This document shows, piece by piece, positions 46,001 to 55,597 of a DNA stretch of 64,000 bases (within the stretch, counting starts at the first letter, position 1; every line of letters begins with the position of its first letter). The translations under genes were made by a program, and so were the position numbers. The stretch is from positions 124,001-188,000 of the forward strand of contig NZ_JAOVZR010000003.1 of the NCBI RefSeq assembly GCF_026619415.1, written 5' to 3'. The notes under the pieces are model-generated. The model worked only from the letters and a program-made list of their open reading frames with translations, was not told the DNA's origin and ran no database searches. Source of the DNA: Hoeflea algicola. GTDB taxonomy: Bacteria; Pseudomonadota; Alphaproteobacteria; Rhizobiales; Rhizobiaceae.

Positions 46001-46906
46001 ATGCTGGTTGTCGCAGCTTTGGGGGGCAATGCCCTTTTACGCCGGGGCGAGCCGTTGACTGCGGACATGCAGCGTACCAATGTGGCAACCGCCGCTCTGG
46101 CGCTGGCCGGTATCGTGCGCGCCGGACACCGGTTGGTCATCACCCATGGCAACGGCCCGCAGGTTGGATTGCTGGCTTTGCAGGGTGCGGCCTACAAGCC
46201 CGACGAAGCCTATCCACTGGACGTTCTGGGGGCAGAAACTGCTGGGATGATCGGCTATCTGATCGAACAGGAACTGGAAAACGCTCTGAATCATGACAGG
46301 CCAGTGGCAACTTTGTTGACGCAGGTGATTGTGGATGGCGATGACCCGGCTTTTGGCAAACCAACCAAGTTTGTGGGGCCGGTATACGAACAAATGCAGG
46401 CTGAGGCGTTGGCAAAGGCCGGCGGCTGGGCAATTGCGCCAGACGGTGATCGGTGGCGGCGCGTCGTCGCGTCACCCAAGCCACTCGAAATCCCGGATAC
46501 GCGAGTCATCCAGCTTCTATTGGAGGCAGGCGTCATTGTCATCTGCACCGGCGGCGGCGGCATCCCGGTGCTGCGTCGGGCCGACGGAAGCCTGATGGGC
46601 GTCGAGGCAGTGGTAGACAAAGATGCGTCCAGTGCTCTTCTTGCAACATCGCTTGGTGCAGATGCCCTACTGCTCTTGACCGATGTCGATGCGGTATACC
46701 GCGACTTCGGCACGGATACCGCACGCGCTATTCCGGTTGTTACACCGGATGAAGCGCGACTTCTCGATGCACCGGCTGGGTCCATGGCGCCCAAACTCTC
46801 GGCCGCGGCCGGTTTTGTTACAGGCAAAAAAATCGCCGCCATTGGACGATTGCAAGACGCAGTCCAATTGCTCAACGGAGGTGCGGGAACACGAATTGCC
46901 CTATGA
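46001..46906 (+). CDS. arcC: Carbamate kinase
   Basis: Transfers phosphate from carbamoyl phosphate to ADP, giving ATP, CO2 and ammonia. Motifs: [55 protein letters not shown] and [12 protein letters not shown], then LLTDVDAVY and a C-terminal [12 protein letters not shown]. The start is 2 bases after the arcB stop. Length (301) is normal. It completes an intact arcDABC set. Confidence 0.97.
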   Translation: MLVVAALGGNALLRRGEPLTADMQRTNVATAALALAGIVRAGHRLVITHGNGPQVGLLALQGAAYKPDEAYPLDVLGAETAGMIGYLIEQELENALNHDRPVATLLTQVIVDGDDPAFGKPTKFVGPVYEQMQAEALAKAGGWAIAPDGDRWRRVVASPKPLEIPDTRVIQLLLEAGVIVICTGGGGIPVLRRADGSLMGVEAVVDKDASSALLATSLGADALLLLTDVDAVYRDFGTDTARAIPVVTPDEARLLDAPAGSMAPKLSAAAGFVTGKKIAAIGRLQDAVQLLNGGAGTRIAL

Positions 46907-47047
46907 CGCTATGGCCCTCCGCATGATGCAATCCAGCTGCGAACAGGGAGACTTCATGCGAGATGACACCAATATTACAACACGGAAACGCCGCCCATAC
47001 AGGCGGGATGTAGGCGATAGTGACCGCAGCATGAAAAGGAAGACGAT

Positions 47048-47737
47048 ATGCAAGCGCATGATATTATGACAAACAAAGTAATTACCGCCGAGCGAGATAC
47101 GTCCGTGGAACAGATCGCTGCCCTGATGATGAAGCATCACATCAGTGCAGTTCCCATCGTTGAAAAAGGTAGGGTCGTAGGGCTGGTCAGTGAGGGCGAT
47201 CTGATGCTAAAGGTCGAAGGTGCCGTCGAAAAGCACAGATCCTGGTGGCTATCCGTTTTTGCCAACCCGGACTTGGAGGCATCTGAATATGTTGCCCTTC
47301 ATGGTCGCCGTGCCAAAGATATTATGACCACAAATGTAGTGACCATACCTTCCGATATGCCGGTTGGAGAGATCGCGAGACTACTGGAGAAAAAGCATTT
47401 TAAGCGGGTTCCAGTCTTGGATGATGGTGAACTGGTCGGTATCGTAAGTCGGGCAAACCTGTTGCACGCAATGGCGGCAGTACCGGTGATCAGATTTGAG
47501 TCCAGTTCTGATGATCAGGAAAAACGCGATATAATATTGGGCGCGCTAGCCGAAGCGCCGAGGCTGAGCATTGCCCAACTGAATGTGGTGGTCGAAGGTG
47601 GACGTGTAGATGTTTGGGGTATTGCCGCATCAGACGCCGAAGAGGCCGCAGTCAGAGTTGCTTTGGCCAACATCGAGGGTTTAGGAGAAGTTTCCGTCAA
47701 TATTGGGCGGCTTCCCAATTATGCTTGGGGCATTTAA
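47048..47737 (+). CDS. CBS-pair plus BON domain protein
   Basis: Two CBS domains (IMTNKVITAERDTSVEQIAA and IMTTNVVTIPSDMPVGEIAR, each ending in a VGLVSEGDL or VGIVSRANL strand) followed by a C-terminal BON-like domain (VEGGRVDVWGIAASDAEEAA and GLGEVSVNI). CBS pairs bind adenine nucleotides; BON domains bind phospholipid or other hydrophobic surfaces. Such proteins often belong to low-oxygen or stress regulons. It follows arcC by 141 bases and is probably a stress accessory, role unproven. Confidence 0.85.
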   Translation: MQAHDIMTNKVITAERDTSVEQIAALMMKHHISAVPIVEKGRVVGLVSEGDLMLKVEGAVEKHRSWWLSVFANPDLEASEYVALHGRRAKDIMTTNVVTIPSDMPVGEIARLLEKKHFKRVPVLDDGELVGIVSRANLLHAMAAVPVIRFESSSDDQEKRDIILGALAEAPRLSIAQLNVVVEGGRVDVWGIAASDAEEAAVRVALANIEGLGEVSVNIGRLPNYAWGI

Positions 47738-47806
47738 GTACGCTGATTTGAGATCGCCGGCTTGCACGGGCTTTAGTCGGGTAACAATTTCACTCAGAAA
47801 GGCCAT

Positions 47807-48502
47807 TTGATGTGTCTGTCCGCTCCGGTAAGCTTTGCCGCCAGCGTCTTTCTTGTCGGGGGAGGCACAGCAATTTCCGTCGTCGCCTGGCGCCGCAATA
47901 AACGATATTTTCCGATCGCCTTGATGCCGCTTTTTGCCGGATTGCAGCAGTTTATGGAGGGAAGTGTTTGGTTGGGCATGACTGGAGACGATCCGTTCAC
48001 AGTCCTATGGGGCGCGATGGGGTTCATCTTTTTCACATGGTTCATGTGGCCGGTCTGGATTCCCTTTTCAGTCTATGCTCTGGAACCGAACTATAGCCCC
48101 CGCAAGCGCATGTTTCTAATCATGTCTCTGATCGGGCTGGGCTTTGGCCTCTTGCTCTATATCCCCCACGGGCTGAACAGCAGCATGGTCGTGGTCGAAA
48201 TCAACAACCAGTCCCTAGCCTATGAAAAGTCGATGTGGCTCGACTTCATGATGCCGCGCTGGCTAACCAACACGATATACGTGACCCTGATCATTTTGCC
48301 ACCGGCTCTGTCGCACTACAAGCATGTGCGCCACTTTGCGCTGACACTGATAGCGGTTGTTGTTGTCGATTTTGCGTTCCTGCAATTCGCTTACATCTCG
48401 TTCTTCTGCCTGCTGGCAGGATTGGCTACACTGCATCTTGTCTACATTATCCTAACCAACAAATGCGCGCGCGAATGTCCGGAGCTCTTTGGAAGAGTTT
48501 GA
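47807..48502 (+). CDS. DUF6629-like multi-pass membrane protein
   Basis: A 231-residue membrane protein with about seven hydrophobic segments, starting MMCLSAPVSFAASVFLVGGG (MCLSA is typical of the family I recall as DUF6629). A conserved-looking LFAGLQQFMEGSVWLG and FLQFAYISFFCLLAGLATLH occur in the first and last thirds. No catalytic motif is seen. Function unknown; it lies between the CBS protein and a convergent GAPDH gene. Confidence 0.65.
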   Translation: MMCLSAPVSFAASVFLVGGGTAISVVAWRRNKRYFPIALMPLFAGLQQFMEGSVWLGMTGDDPFTVLWGAMGFIFFTWFMWPVWIPFSVYALEPNYSPRKRMFLIMSLIGLGFGLLLYIPHGLNSSMVVVEINNQSLAYEKSMWLDFMMPRWLTNTIYVTLIILPPALSHYKHVRHFALTLIAVVVVDFAFLQFAYISFFCLLAGLATLHLVYIILTNKCARECPELFGRV

Positions 48503-48727
48503 ACATGGACGTCGCCGCTACAAGTTTCTGGCGACTTTCTTCGACCAATGCATATTCAAAATTGGCAAGTCTTCGACAAAAAACCGTCAGTTCCTGCATC
48601 GCAAGTCAAAGCATGGCTTGAAAATGTCACCCCACTGCCTCAAGCATTGGGTAGAGGGCCTCCAAAGCGCTGTAGCAATCCAAACAACGCGGTGTTCCCG
48701 GCGAAAATACCGAGGCCACTGCCATCG

Positions 48728-49798
48728 CTATAGGTGTGCATTTCCTCCCGCACCGCGCCCTGTCGGAGATATGCCGATTCCCAAGGCTTTGTTGGTTTTT
48801 TCAATCGATGCCGACGCGTTTTTCTCCATTCCCGTAAGCGCACGGATGGCGTCAATCGTTTCGGGAATGACAATCGCCTGATTGTCAACCATATACGCAT
48901 AGAACAGCTCATTGCCCTGCACCGTGAGCATGTCCTCCCACAACGCCACTTCATAGAGGTCACCATGCGGCCGTCCAAGGTCGGCAATCCACTCCTTGAC
49001 GGCGTTGAGTGCAGAAAGGCCGGAATCCATTCGGATAAGCGCGATGCGCGAGGAGGTCCTGAAGGCGTCTAGGATGTCGTCCTTGCCGACCGGCCTGGTG
49101 AGTTCGACCGACCAGTAGTGTAGATGGCCCAAGGTCTCAGGCACCTTGACCGCCATGGTCACAACGTCAAGCTCCGGATCGACGCTTTGCGCGTCCGGCC
49201 CTTGGTGACTTGGTATGTTTGGCTCGGGCACCAGAGTGTTCATGATGCCGCCCAAATGGCTTTCCCAGGGATCGGTCGCGCGGCGCAGGAGTGTGCCGCG
49301 CGCCTTGCGGAGCAACCCTGCCTGCTTGAGGGCGGTGAGCGTGCGCACCATCGAGGTTGTATTGCACGAGACCACGCGTGTGGCATCGCGCCCTACCGCG
49401 CTGGCAAAATTGGCTTCCGCCACGAAAGAATGCCCCGTTACCTCGTGCTTTTCGCCACCCTGAAGGATGAACTTGACGCCTTGCCGCCGATAGGTCGTGA
49501 TATTTTGCGCCGCGATTTTCTTGGGTGTACAATCAACTATGATATCCGATACCGCCAGGAGGTCGTCAAGTCCGCCCCGGATGGCCAGTCCAGCCGTGCG
49601 CATGGCCGCCGCGCTGTCGGGAGTGGCACCGAACAGGCGATAGCCCCGTTCTGCGGCTATATGCAGGCGCCAGTCGGTGGTGACATCGCACACACCCGCC
49701 AATATCATGTCATCCTGACGCGTCACGGCTTCGGCAACACGTTTGCCGATGACCCCATATCCATTGACGGCGACACGTGTTTTGGTTGATGTGGCCAT
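48728..49798 (-). CDS. Archaeal-type (type II) glyceraldehyde-3-phosphate dehydrogenase
   Basis: A 356-residue protein matching type II GAPDH, the archaeal NAD(P)-dependent form, not the common bacterial GapA. Seen are the Rossmann motif VAVNGYGVIGKRVAEAV, ILQGGEKHEVTGHSFV, catalytic Cys145 in RVVSCNTTSMVRTL, LRRATDPWES, SHQGPDA and the C-terminal helix ASIEKTNKALGI. In archaea it oxidises glyceraldehyde-3-phosphate or runs in gluconeogenesis. Type II GAPDH is rare in bacteria, and plasmid or island location suggests horizontal transfer. It is convergent to the DUF6629-like gene. A 33-residue frame overlapping its stop (MHTYSDGSGLGIFAG, 48625-48735, reverse) may be spurious. Confidence 0.9.
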   Translation of the reverse strand: MATSTKTRVAVNGYGVIGKRVAEAVTRQDDMILAGVCDVTTDWRLHIAAERGYRLFGATPDSAAAMRTAGLAIRGGLDDLLAVSDIIVDCTPKKIAAQNITTYRRQGVKFILQGGEKHEVTGHSFVAEANFASAVGRDATRVVSCNTTSMVRTLTALKQAGLLRKARGTLLRRATDPWESHLGGIMNTLVPEPNIPSHQGPDAQSVDPELDVVTMAVKVPETLGHLHYWSVELTRPVGKDDILDAFRTSSRIALIRMDSGLSALNAVKEWIADLGRPHGDLYEVALWEDMLTVQGNELFYAYMVDNQAIVIPETIDAIRALTGMEKNASASIEKTNKALGIGISPTGRGAGGNAHL

Positions 49799-50033
49799 GA
49801 TGTTTCTCCGTTGGGTTCTAGTTGTGGTCTAAATACGCGGCTATCCGCACATTTGGATAGCGGTCAAAACTACAGACGCTCGCGTTGTTGCCCCATTACA
49901 ACCAAGAACGACAGGACCTAGTTCGTTGTTGAAGCGGATCTTCGTCCATCTCGCCAACGTGTGATTGAACCAGCGGTAAGCGAAGAAGACAAAGACCAAC
50001 GGCACTGCCTTCTCCGAAACGGCAGAGTTCGGA
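49799..50033. other. Intergenic region between GAPDH and multicopper oxidase genes
   Basis: About 235 bases. On the reverse strand near 49920-50010 a short hydrophobic-aromatic frame (VFVFFAYRWFNHTLARW) could be the end of a lost membrane-protein gene, but no start is visible. Nothing else recognised. Confidence 0.3.
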
Positions 50034-51434
50034 TCAGGTTACCTGAAACCAAGTGTTCATGCCGGCCGCCGCATGTTCGAGCATATGACAATGGAACAGC
50101 CATTTGCCGGGATTGTCTGCCACGAATGCTATCTCGGTCGTCTGATCTGGCCCGATCAGAAACGTATCCCGCCATGGTTTGCCCTCATCGACATCAGATC
50201 CGGATCTGTTGAGAATCTGGAAATGATGACCATGGACATGCATGGCATGAACCCAGGCGGTCCGGTTTACGGTTTCAACAAGAATGGTTTCGCCCTGCCG
50301 GGCCTCGAAAAACGGTTCCTCGGCGAGATTGGCCACTCCGTTAAAGGCCCAGGCCTGTCTTGCGGTGCGGAAATCATCTCCCTGAAGCTTTTTTCCCTTG
50401 TAGATGATGTCAATCATGCCTCCCATCGCACCGCCTGTCATTTGCAGGCGGATGCGTCGGGCCTTGGCGAGGTCAGCTGAGGGCAGAACATTGGGCTGCA
50501 GCTTTTTGTCGGATCTCGACGCTTCCGTGGTCTCAGAATCACTGACCGAGAACCCCGCGATAGGGTAAGGCGTGTCCCCCGAGACTTCCTCAATGGTGAA
50601 ATCACTTTTGGCCACGACCATCAAATCCACGCGCTGGGCTGGCCCCAGCATGAGAGGCGCATAATCAAGCTTGGCAGGCTCGGTGAATGATTGGCCATCA
50701 AAGCCGATGAGGGTTGCGCCGAAACGGTTTGGATCAATTTCGAAGACACGTGCATTGGCCGCATTGATGAGCCGGAGGCGATAGGTCTGGCCGCGGACAA
50801 GGTCAGTCACCGGACGGCTCTGGCCGTTCACGGTCAGCCAGTTGCCCAGCCGCCCACCATGCGCCCATTCCATCATCGATCCAAGGCTCGCAACGTCCAG
50901 CACACCTTCGCCCGCCAGCCGCCAATCATCAAGAACAAGCGTAATGTCGTTTGAACGCTCGAAAACGGGCTCAACCTCATCAACAATAAGTGGTCCATAA
51001 AGGCCGCGCGCGACCTGGTTCCAGCTTTTGTTATGGGCGTGGTACCAGAAGGTGCCTGCATCGGGAGCAACAAAGTCATACACAAATGTATCGCCGGGCT
51101 CGACCGGTTCCTGGGTGAGCCCCGAAACGCCGTCCATGGAATTCTCAATTCGAATGCCGTGCCAGTGGACAGATGTCGGTTCCTCAAGCTTGTTGGTAAA
51201 GCGAACCTGGACACGCTCGCCCTTTTTCACCCGGATTTCCGGCCCGGGTGCGTAACCGTTGTAGGTCCACAGCTCCGATGAAGGCGCATCGGGCAGGTAA
51301 AGCCGCTGCCTGGATGGTCCGGCAACGAGATCAAACATACCATCCTCAGACTCCGCGAGTGACAGGCTCGGCAGTTGAGAGGTCAAAACACCGCAAGAGA
51401 AACCGGCGAGCAAGCGACGACGGGAGATTTTCAT
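50034..51434 (-). CDS. Periplasmic multicopper oxidase (CueO/CopA-like)
   Basis: A 466-residue three-domain laccase-type oxidase. A Tat signal MKISRRRLLAGFSCGVL directs folded export. All copper-ligand groups are present: SVHWHGIRI, WYHAHNKSW, HAMHVHGHHFQIL and the C-terminal FHCHMLEHAAAGM. Such enzymes oxidise Cu(I) to the less toxic Cu(II) in the periplasm. It heads the left part of a copper island, with CusF-like and cupredoxin genes upstream in the same direction; 103 bases separate it from the CusF-like gene. Confidence 0.93.
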   Translation of the reverse strand: MKISRRRLLAGFSCGVLTSQLPSLSLAESEDGMFDLVAGPSRQRLYLPDAPSSELWTYNGYAPGPEIRVKKGERVQVRFTNKLEEPTSVHWHGIRIENSMDGVSGLTQEPVEPGDTFVYDFVAPDAGTFWYHAHNKSWNQVARGLYGPLIVDEVEPVFERSNDITLVLDDWRLAGEGVLDVASLGSMMEWAHGGRLGNWLTVNGQSRPVTDLVRGQTYRLRLINAANARVFEIDPNRFGATLIGFDGQSFTEPAKLDYAPLMLGPAQRVDLMVVAKSDFTIEEVSGDTPYPIAGFSVSDSETTEASRSDKKLQPNVLPSADLAKARRIRLQMTGGAMGGMIDIIYKGKKLQGDDFRTARQAWAFNGVANLAEEPFFEARQGETILVETVNRTAWVHAMHVHGHHFQILNRSGSDVDEGKPWRDTFLIGPDQTTEIAFVADNPGKWLFHCHMLEHAAAGMNTWFQVT

Positions 51435-51537
51435 GTGAGATCTTTTATCCCAATTGACCGAACATGGTTGTTAACAGCACGACCGCAGATAAGGAGTTGC
51501 GGGAAGCGCCAACTCCCCGCAACTAGCTTTTTGGCCG

Positions 51538-51822
51538 TTATTTCAGCTCAACGACGGTCAGTTTGCCCTTCACCCGGTCGGCGACGAATTCGATTGCGTC
51601 GCCTTCCTTGATTTTCTCCAGCATGGCCGGGTCGGCGGTGCGAAACACCATGGTCATGGCAGGCATATCGAGATTGGTCAGTTCCTCATGAATGATGGTG
51701 ACCTTGCCGGCCTTCATGTCGATTTTCTTGACGGTGCCTTTGGTGTATTCGGTTGCAAAAGCTGCAGCGCTGCCGGTAACGGCAATCATGGCAGCAATCA
51801 TGAGTGTTGTAAGTTTTCGCAT
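51538..51822 (-). CDS. CusF-like periplasmic copper-binding protein
   Basis: A 94-residue protein with a signal peptide (about 24 residues, ending FATEY) and the CusF fold: GTVKKIDMKAGKVTIIHEEL, then LDMPAMTMVFRTADPA with the metal-binding Met pair, and KGKLTVVELK. CusF hands Cu(I) or Ag(I) to an efflux pump. The Trp that stacks on copper in E. coli CusF is not evident. A frameshifted relative lies at 58117. Confidence 0.9.
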   Translation of the reverse strand: MRKLTTLMIAAMIAVTGSAAAFATEYTKGTVKKIDMKAGKVTIIHEELTNLDMPAMTMVFRTADPAMLEKIKEGDAIEFVADRVKGKLTVVELK

Positions 51823-51859
51823 TTTTGTACCTCTATTTTGTCGTGTTCCGTTCGTTAGA

Positions 51860-52345
51860 TCAATGGCCGGTAACGGTGAGCATACCCTTCATGCCGGAAT
51901 CGTAGTGGCCGGGGATCAGGCAGGCGAACTCGAAGGGTCCGGCGTTCGCAAAGCTCCAGATCACTTCGCCGTCCATGCCCGGATCGAGACGCACGGAATT
52001 GGGATCGTCATGCTCCATTTCTGGCATCCGCTCCATCATTTCCTTGTGCTCCATCACGCCCTCATGATTGTCGAGCACGAACTCATGCTCCAGTTCGCCC
52101 TTGTTCATCACCATAAAGCGGATGGTCTCGCCCTTCTTGACGTTGATTTCCTTGGGCTCGAAAATCATTTCGCCGTCGTCGGTTTCCTTCATGATCACTT
52201 CGATTGTGCGTCCAACCTCGGATGCCTTGCCCGGATTGCCGATGGCCATCATGCTGTCGTCATGTCCTCCGGAATGGGTGCCACTGGCGGCCGCCAGCCC
52301 GGTCATGGCCAGAAAACCTGCGAGTGCGATTGAAAGCTTTTTCAT
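51860..52345 (-). CDS. Cupredoxin (plastocyanin/azurin-like) copper protein
   Basis: A 161-residue secreted protein: signal peptide (MKKLSIALAGFLAMTGLAAA), a His-rich HSGGHDD segment, and a blue-copper fold with VKKGETIRFMVMNKGELEHE, a Met/His-rich EHKEMMERMPEMEHDD insert and the C-terminal Cys-His-Met ligand loop ACLIPGHYDSGM. It should bind and carry periplasmic copper. It lies between the CusF-like and multicopper oxidase genes in one transcript; a close relative is at 58454. Confidence 0.92.
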   Translation of the reverse strand: MKKLSIALAGFLAMTGLAAASGTHSGGHDDSMMAIGNPGKASEVGRTIEVIMKETDDGEMIFEPKEINVKKGETIRFMVMNKGELEHEFVLDNHEGVMEHKEMMERMPEMEHDDPNSVRLDPGMDGEVIWSFANAGPFEFACLIPGHYDSGMKGMLTVTGH

Positions 52346-52385
52346 GTGTCTCGTTCGTTGTTGTGAACTCTTTGGGTTGAAGGGT

Positions 52386-53753
52386 TTAGCCGTTGTCGCC
52401 GGTTTTCACCGGTGCTGGCGTTATCGTCGTTGAAGCGTCAGTTGCCTTGGCGAACTCCGGCAGCTCTCCGGTCCATTCATAGGCCTGGGTTCCGGGAGGG
52501 TTTTCGTACCAGCCGGGATCACTGTAATCGCCGGCAGAAATGCCTTCGCGGACCTTGACGACGGAGAACATGCCGCCCATTTCCAAGGGTCCGTAGGGCC
52601 CCCAGCCGGCCATCATTGGAATGGTGTTGGCCGGAAGCTCCATCGCCATTTCCGCCATGTCAGCCATGCCGTTCGTACCCATCGGCATGTATTCGGGCTG
52701 CACCATCCGGATCTTCTTGGTAACCTTGGACTTGTCGACACCGATGAAGGTCGGCACATCGTGCCCCATGGCGTTCATCGTATGGTGAGACTTGTGGCAG
52801 TGTATTGCCCAGTCACCCAGATGCTTGGCGTCAAATTCATAAGCCCGCATTGCCCCGACCGGAATATCAACCGACACTTCCGGCCAGCGCGCTTCAGGCC
52901 GCACCCATCCACCATCCGTGCAGGTCACCTCGAAATCATAGCCATGCATATGGATCGGGTGGTTCGTCATGGTCAAGTTGCCGACGCGCACCCTTACGCG
53001 ATCATTTTTCGACACAACCAGCGGATCGATATCGGGGAATATGCGGCTGTTCCATGTCCACAGGTTGAAGTCGGTCATGGTCATGATTTTCGGTACGTAG
53101 GAGCCGGGATCGATATCGAAGGCGTTGAGCATGATCAGGAAGTCGCGATCGACCGGCATGAAAGCCGGGTCTTTCGGGTGGACAATGAAGAAGCCCATCA
53201 TCCCCATGGCCATCTGGACCATTTCGTCGCCGTGCGGGTGGTACATGAAGGTCCCCGATTTCACCAGATCAAACTCGTAGATGTAGGTTTTGCCGGATGG
53301 AATCGCCGGATGCGACAAGCCTCCCACGCCGTCCATGCCTGACGGCAGAATCAAGCCGTGCCAATGCACCGTTGTGTGCTCGGGAAGCTTGTTGGTGACG
53401 TAGATCCGGACCCGGTCACCTTCCACGGCTTCGATGGTCGGGCCGATGGATTGGCCGTTGTAACCCCACAGATAGGCGGTCATGCCGTCTGCGAGTTCAC
53501 GCTCCACCGGCTCGGCCACGAGGTGGAATTCTTTCACTCCGTTGTTCATCCGGAATGGCAAGGTCCAGCCGTTGAGCGTCACAACCGGATTGTAGTCCCG
53601 GCCTGTCGAAGGCATGACCGGTGACTGAGTCAGCGGACTATCCATAAGCGCCGCATCAGGCAAGCCCATATTGGTGGTCTTCGACCAGGCGGCCGTGGAG
53701 ACTAGGGTGGCGCCTGCAGCACCCGCACCGAGCAATTGACGTCTGTTCATCAT
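52386..53753 (-). CDS. Periplasmic multicopper oxidase (CopA-like)
   Basis: A 455-residue oxidase with a Tat-type signal (MNRRQLLGAGAAGATLV; the first or second Met may be the start). Copper ligands: TVHWHGLILP, FMYHPHGDEM, NHPIHMHGYDFEV and IHCHKSHHTMNAM. A C-terminal extension of about 90 residues is Met-rich, as in copper-resistance CopA proteins. Differs clearly from the oxidase at 50034. It follows the TolC-family gene by 21 bases. Confidence 0.92.
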   Translation of the reverse strand: MMNRRQLLGAGAAGATLVSTAAWSKTTNMGLPDAALMDSPLTQSPVMPSTGRDYNPVVTLNGWTLPFRMNNGVKEFHLVAEPVERELADGMTAYLWGYNGQSIGPTIEAVEGDRVRIYVTNKLPEHTTVHWHGLILPSGMDGVGGLSHPAIPSGKTYIYEFDLVKSGTFMYHPHGDEMVQMAMGMMGFFIVHPKDPAFMPVDRDFLIMLNAFDIDPGSYVPKIMTMTDFNLWTWNSRIFPDIDPLVVSKNDRVRVRVGNLTMTNHPIHMHGYDFEVTCTDGGWVRPEARWPEVSVDIPVGAMRAYEFDAKHLGDWAIHCHKSHHTMNAMGHDVPTFIGVDKSKVTKKIRMVQPEYMPMGTNGMADMAEMAMELPANTIPMMAGWGPYGPLEMGGMFSVVKVREGISAGDYSDPGWYENPPGTQAYEWTGELPEFAKATDASTTITPAPVKTGDNG

Positions 53754-53774
53754 GGTCTTTTCCTTTCCGGAAAG

Positions 53775-55289
53775 TTAGTGGCCGCCGCCGCCGGCATCGC
53801 CAACTGATGGTGCTGCAGCTGATCTGCCTGCTCCGGCTCCGCCGCCATAGATCGCCGCCGAAAGATTGACATCGGCCAGCCAGAACTCGCGTTTGGCGTT
53901 GATCGCCAACATCAGGGTTCCAATCTTGGCGCGGGTGTCGGCGAGAAGTTCGAAGGTGTTTGAAATCATGCCGTTGTAGGTCAGTAGGCCTTCCGACTCG
54001 ATCGCCGTGCGCAACGGCACCACGGCATTGAGGTAGTGCCGGGCGATCTCGTGGGTTGAGCTGTAGGCAGTGTGGGCCGAACGGGCTTCGGAGCGGATGT
54101 TGACCGCCTTTTCTGCAAGTTGATTGGCTGCCTGCATGTAGGCGAGTTCGGCCTTGCGGAGGCGGGCCTTGCCACTGTCGAAGATCGGGATAACGAACTC
54201 CAGCTCAAGTTGCGGCGTGACAACCGTTTTTCGGGTTTTGGTCTCTTCCAGATTGCCACCTACAATCTCATACTCGGTCTCGATTTCTCGCTCGGCTTCA
54301 ACACCTGAAATGATCTCCAGATCGGTGACAAAGCGCGTGGCTTCAGTCAGGCCATAACTTTTGGCAACAGCCTCCAGCTCGATTTTTGCGACGCGAAGAT
54401 CAATCCGGTTCTCAAGCGCCTCCCGCTCAATCTCGTTTTTCTTGATGACTCCACGCGGTAGCCGCGGCAATTTGTCGGGAACATAGTAATCAACCTCGCT
54501 TCCCCACAGCCCCATAATCCGTGTCAGCTCTTCCTTGGCCAGCCGTGACGCCAACCGGGCTTCGGCCATTTGCCCGGTAAGTTCGGCGTAGAACGCGTGT
54601 TCTCGCGCCTGACCGCCCTTTGCAAGCGCTCCGCTTTCACCCAGTTTCTGAGCAAGTTCAGAAGCTGCGTCGGCTGCGACCTTGGCTTGATTGAGATAGG
54701 CAACTGTTTCAAATGCTGAAACTGCATTTACCCAGGCCCGGCGCGTGTCATTGGCAACCTTCAAGGTTGCGTCAACCGCCCGCATCTGGGATTGCCTGAA
54801 CCGCGTGTCGGCGATATCAACGCGAGCCTTCCGGGTTGCAAGCGACAGAATGTTGGCCGCGATCATTCCTTCGATGGCGCGATAGGCCCCAAGCTCTGGC
54901 GCCCCAATTCCTAAGAGGCCGACCGAAACCCTTGGGTTTTCAGGTAAGCTTTGCTGCCAGGCTTCTGCAGCGTTCATGCCGATATCGGCATAGGCTGCCT
55001 GCAGGCCCTTGTTGTTCAGAAGTGCTACCTGAACAGCGGTGTCGGCATTGATGGATTTCTTGTGCACCAGGCCGTGTACGCGTTCGGAAACCGCTTTTGC
55101 CTGATCCTTGTTTTGAAGCCAAACCGCCTCTTTGCCTCTGGTGCCGATGGAAACGGATGCTGCGACGACGCCAAAACCGGCCTCTTTCGCCGAGTATCCG
55201 GCGAGCTCCTGGTCGCTAACACAACCAGCTAGAAACAACCCTGCGGATGACACGACAATGAAGGATATTGTAGTGCGGGAGATGCTCAT
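53775..55289 (-). CDS. TolC-family outer-membrane efflux lipoprotein
   Basis: A 504-residue protein with a lipoprotein signal (SSAGLFLAGC, lipidated Cys) and long alpha-helical hairpins typical of TolC/CusC channels: VQVALLNNKGLQAAYADIGM, AYRAIEGMIAANILSLATRK, and the second repeat LELEFVIPIFDSGKARLRKA. A Gly/Ala/His-rich tail ends the chain. CusC-like channels need an RND or ABC pump and adaptor; none is in this window. ATG 55289 overlaps the upstream lipoprotein stop (ATGA), so upstream codons to 55337 are not used. Confidence 0.9.
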   Translation of the reverse strand: MSISRTTISFIVVSSAGLFLAGCVSDQELAGYSAKEAGFGVVAASVSIGTRGKEAVWLQNKDQAKAVSERVHGLVHKKSINADTAVQVALLNNKGLQAAYADIGMNAAEAWQQSLPENPRVSVGLLGIGAPELGAYRAIEGMIAANILSLATRKARVDIADTRFRQSQMRAVDATLKVANDTRRAWVNAVSAFETVAYLNQAKVAADAASELAQKLGESGALAKGGQAREHAFYAELTGQMAEARLASRLAKEELTRIMGLWGSEVDYYVPDKLPRLPRGVIKKNEIEREALENRIDLRVAKIELEAVAKSYGLTEATRFVTDLEIISGVEAEREIETEYEIVGGNLEETKTRKTVVTPQLELEFVIPIFDSGKARLRKAELAYMQAANQLAEKAVNIRSEARSAHTAYSSTHEIARHYLNAVVPLRTAIESEGLLTYNGMISNTFELLADTRAKIGTLMLAINAKREFWLADVNLSAAIYGGGAGAGRSAAAPSVGDAGGGGH

Positions 55290-55519
55290 GAGCCTACCCC
55301 CGCGCCAGGGGCCTGGCTGTCGTTTTGTTGACGCCAAGGCTTCGGTTCCACGGGAATTCGATGGGTGTAACCGTCCAGAACCGTGTGATGATGGATATTA
55401 CGAATACCTGCACTGGTATCTGCGGGCGAACTCACCGACATGACGTCGGCGGGGCCACTCGCCGACGCACAGCCAGCAAGAGTTAGCGGCATGGCAGCCG
55501 CCAAGAGAAAACGAAACAT
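55286..55519 (-). CDS. Small lipoprotein of the copper operon
   Basis: A 77-residue protein with a lipobox (MFRFLLAAAMPLTLAGCAS) and a short mature part containing NIHHHTVLDGYTHRIPVEPK. Its stop overlaps the TolC-family start. His residues could bind metal. No family recognised; the start is ATG 55519, where the signal begins. Confidence 0.65.
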   Translation of the reverse strand: MFRFLLAAAMPLTLAGCASASGPADVMSVSSPADTSAGIRNIHHHTVLDGYTHRIPVEPKPWRQQNDSQAPGAGVGS

Positions 55520-55597
55520 GATTGTCCTACTGCGATAAGAAGTGGATTTGACCGATGATACTCGGCCCCGACGCCACAAAAGGGCTCAGATCACACT

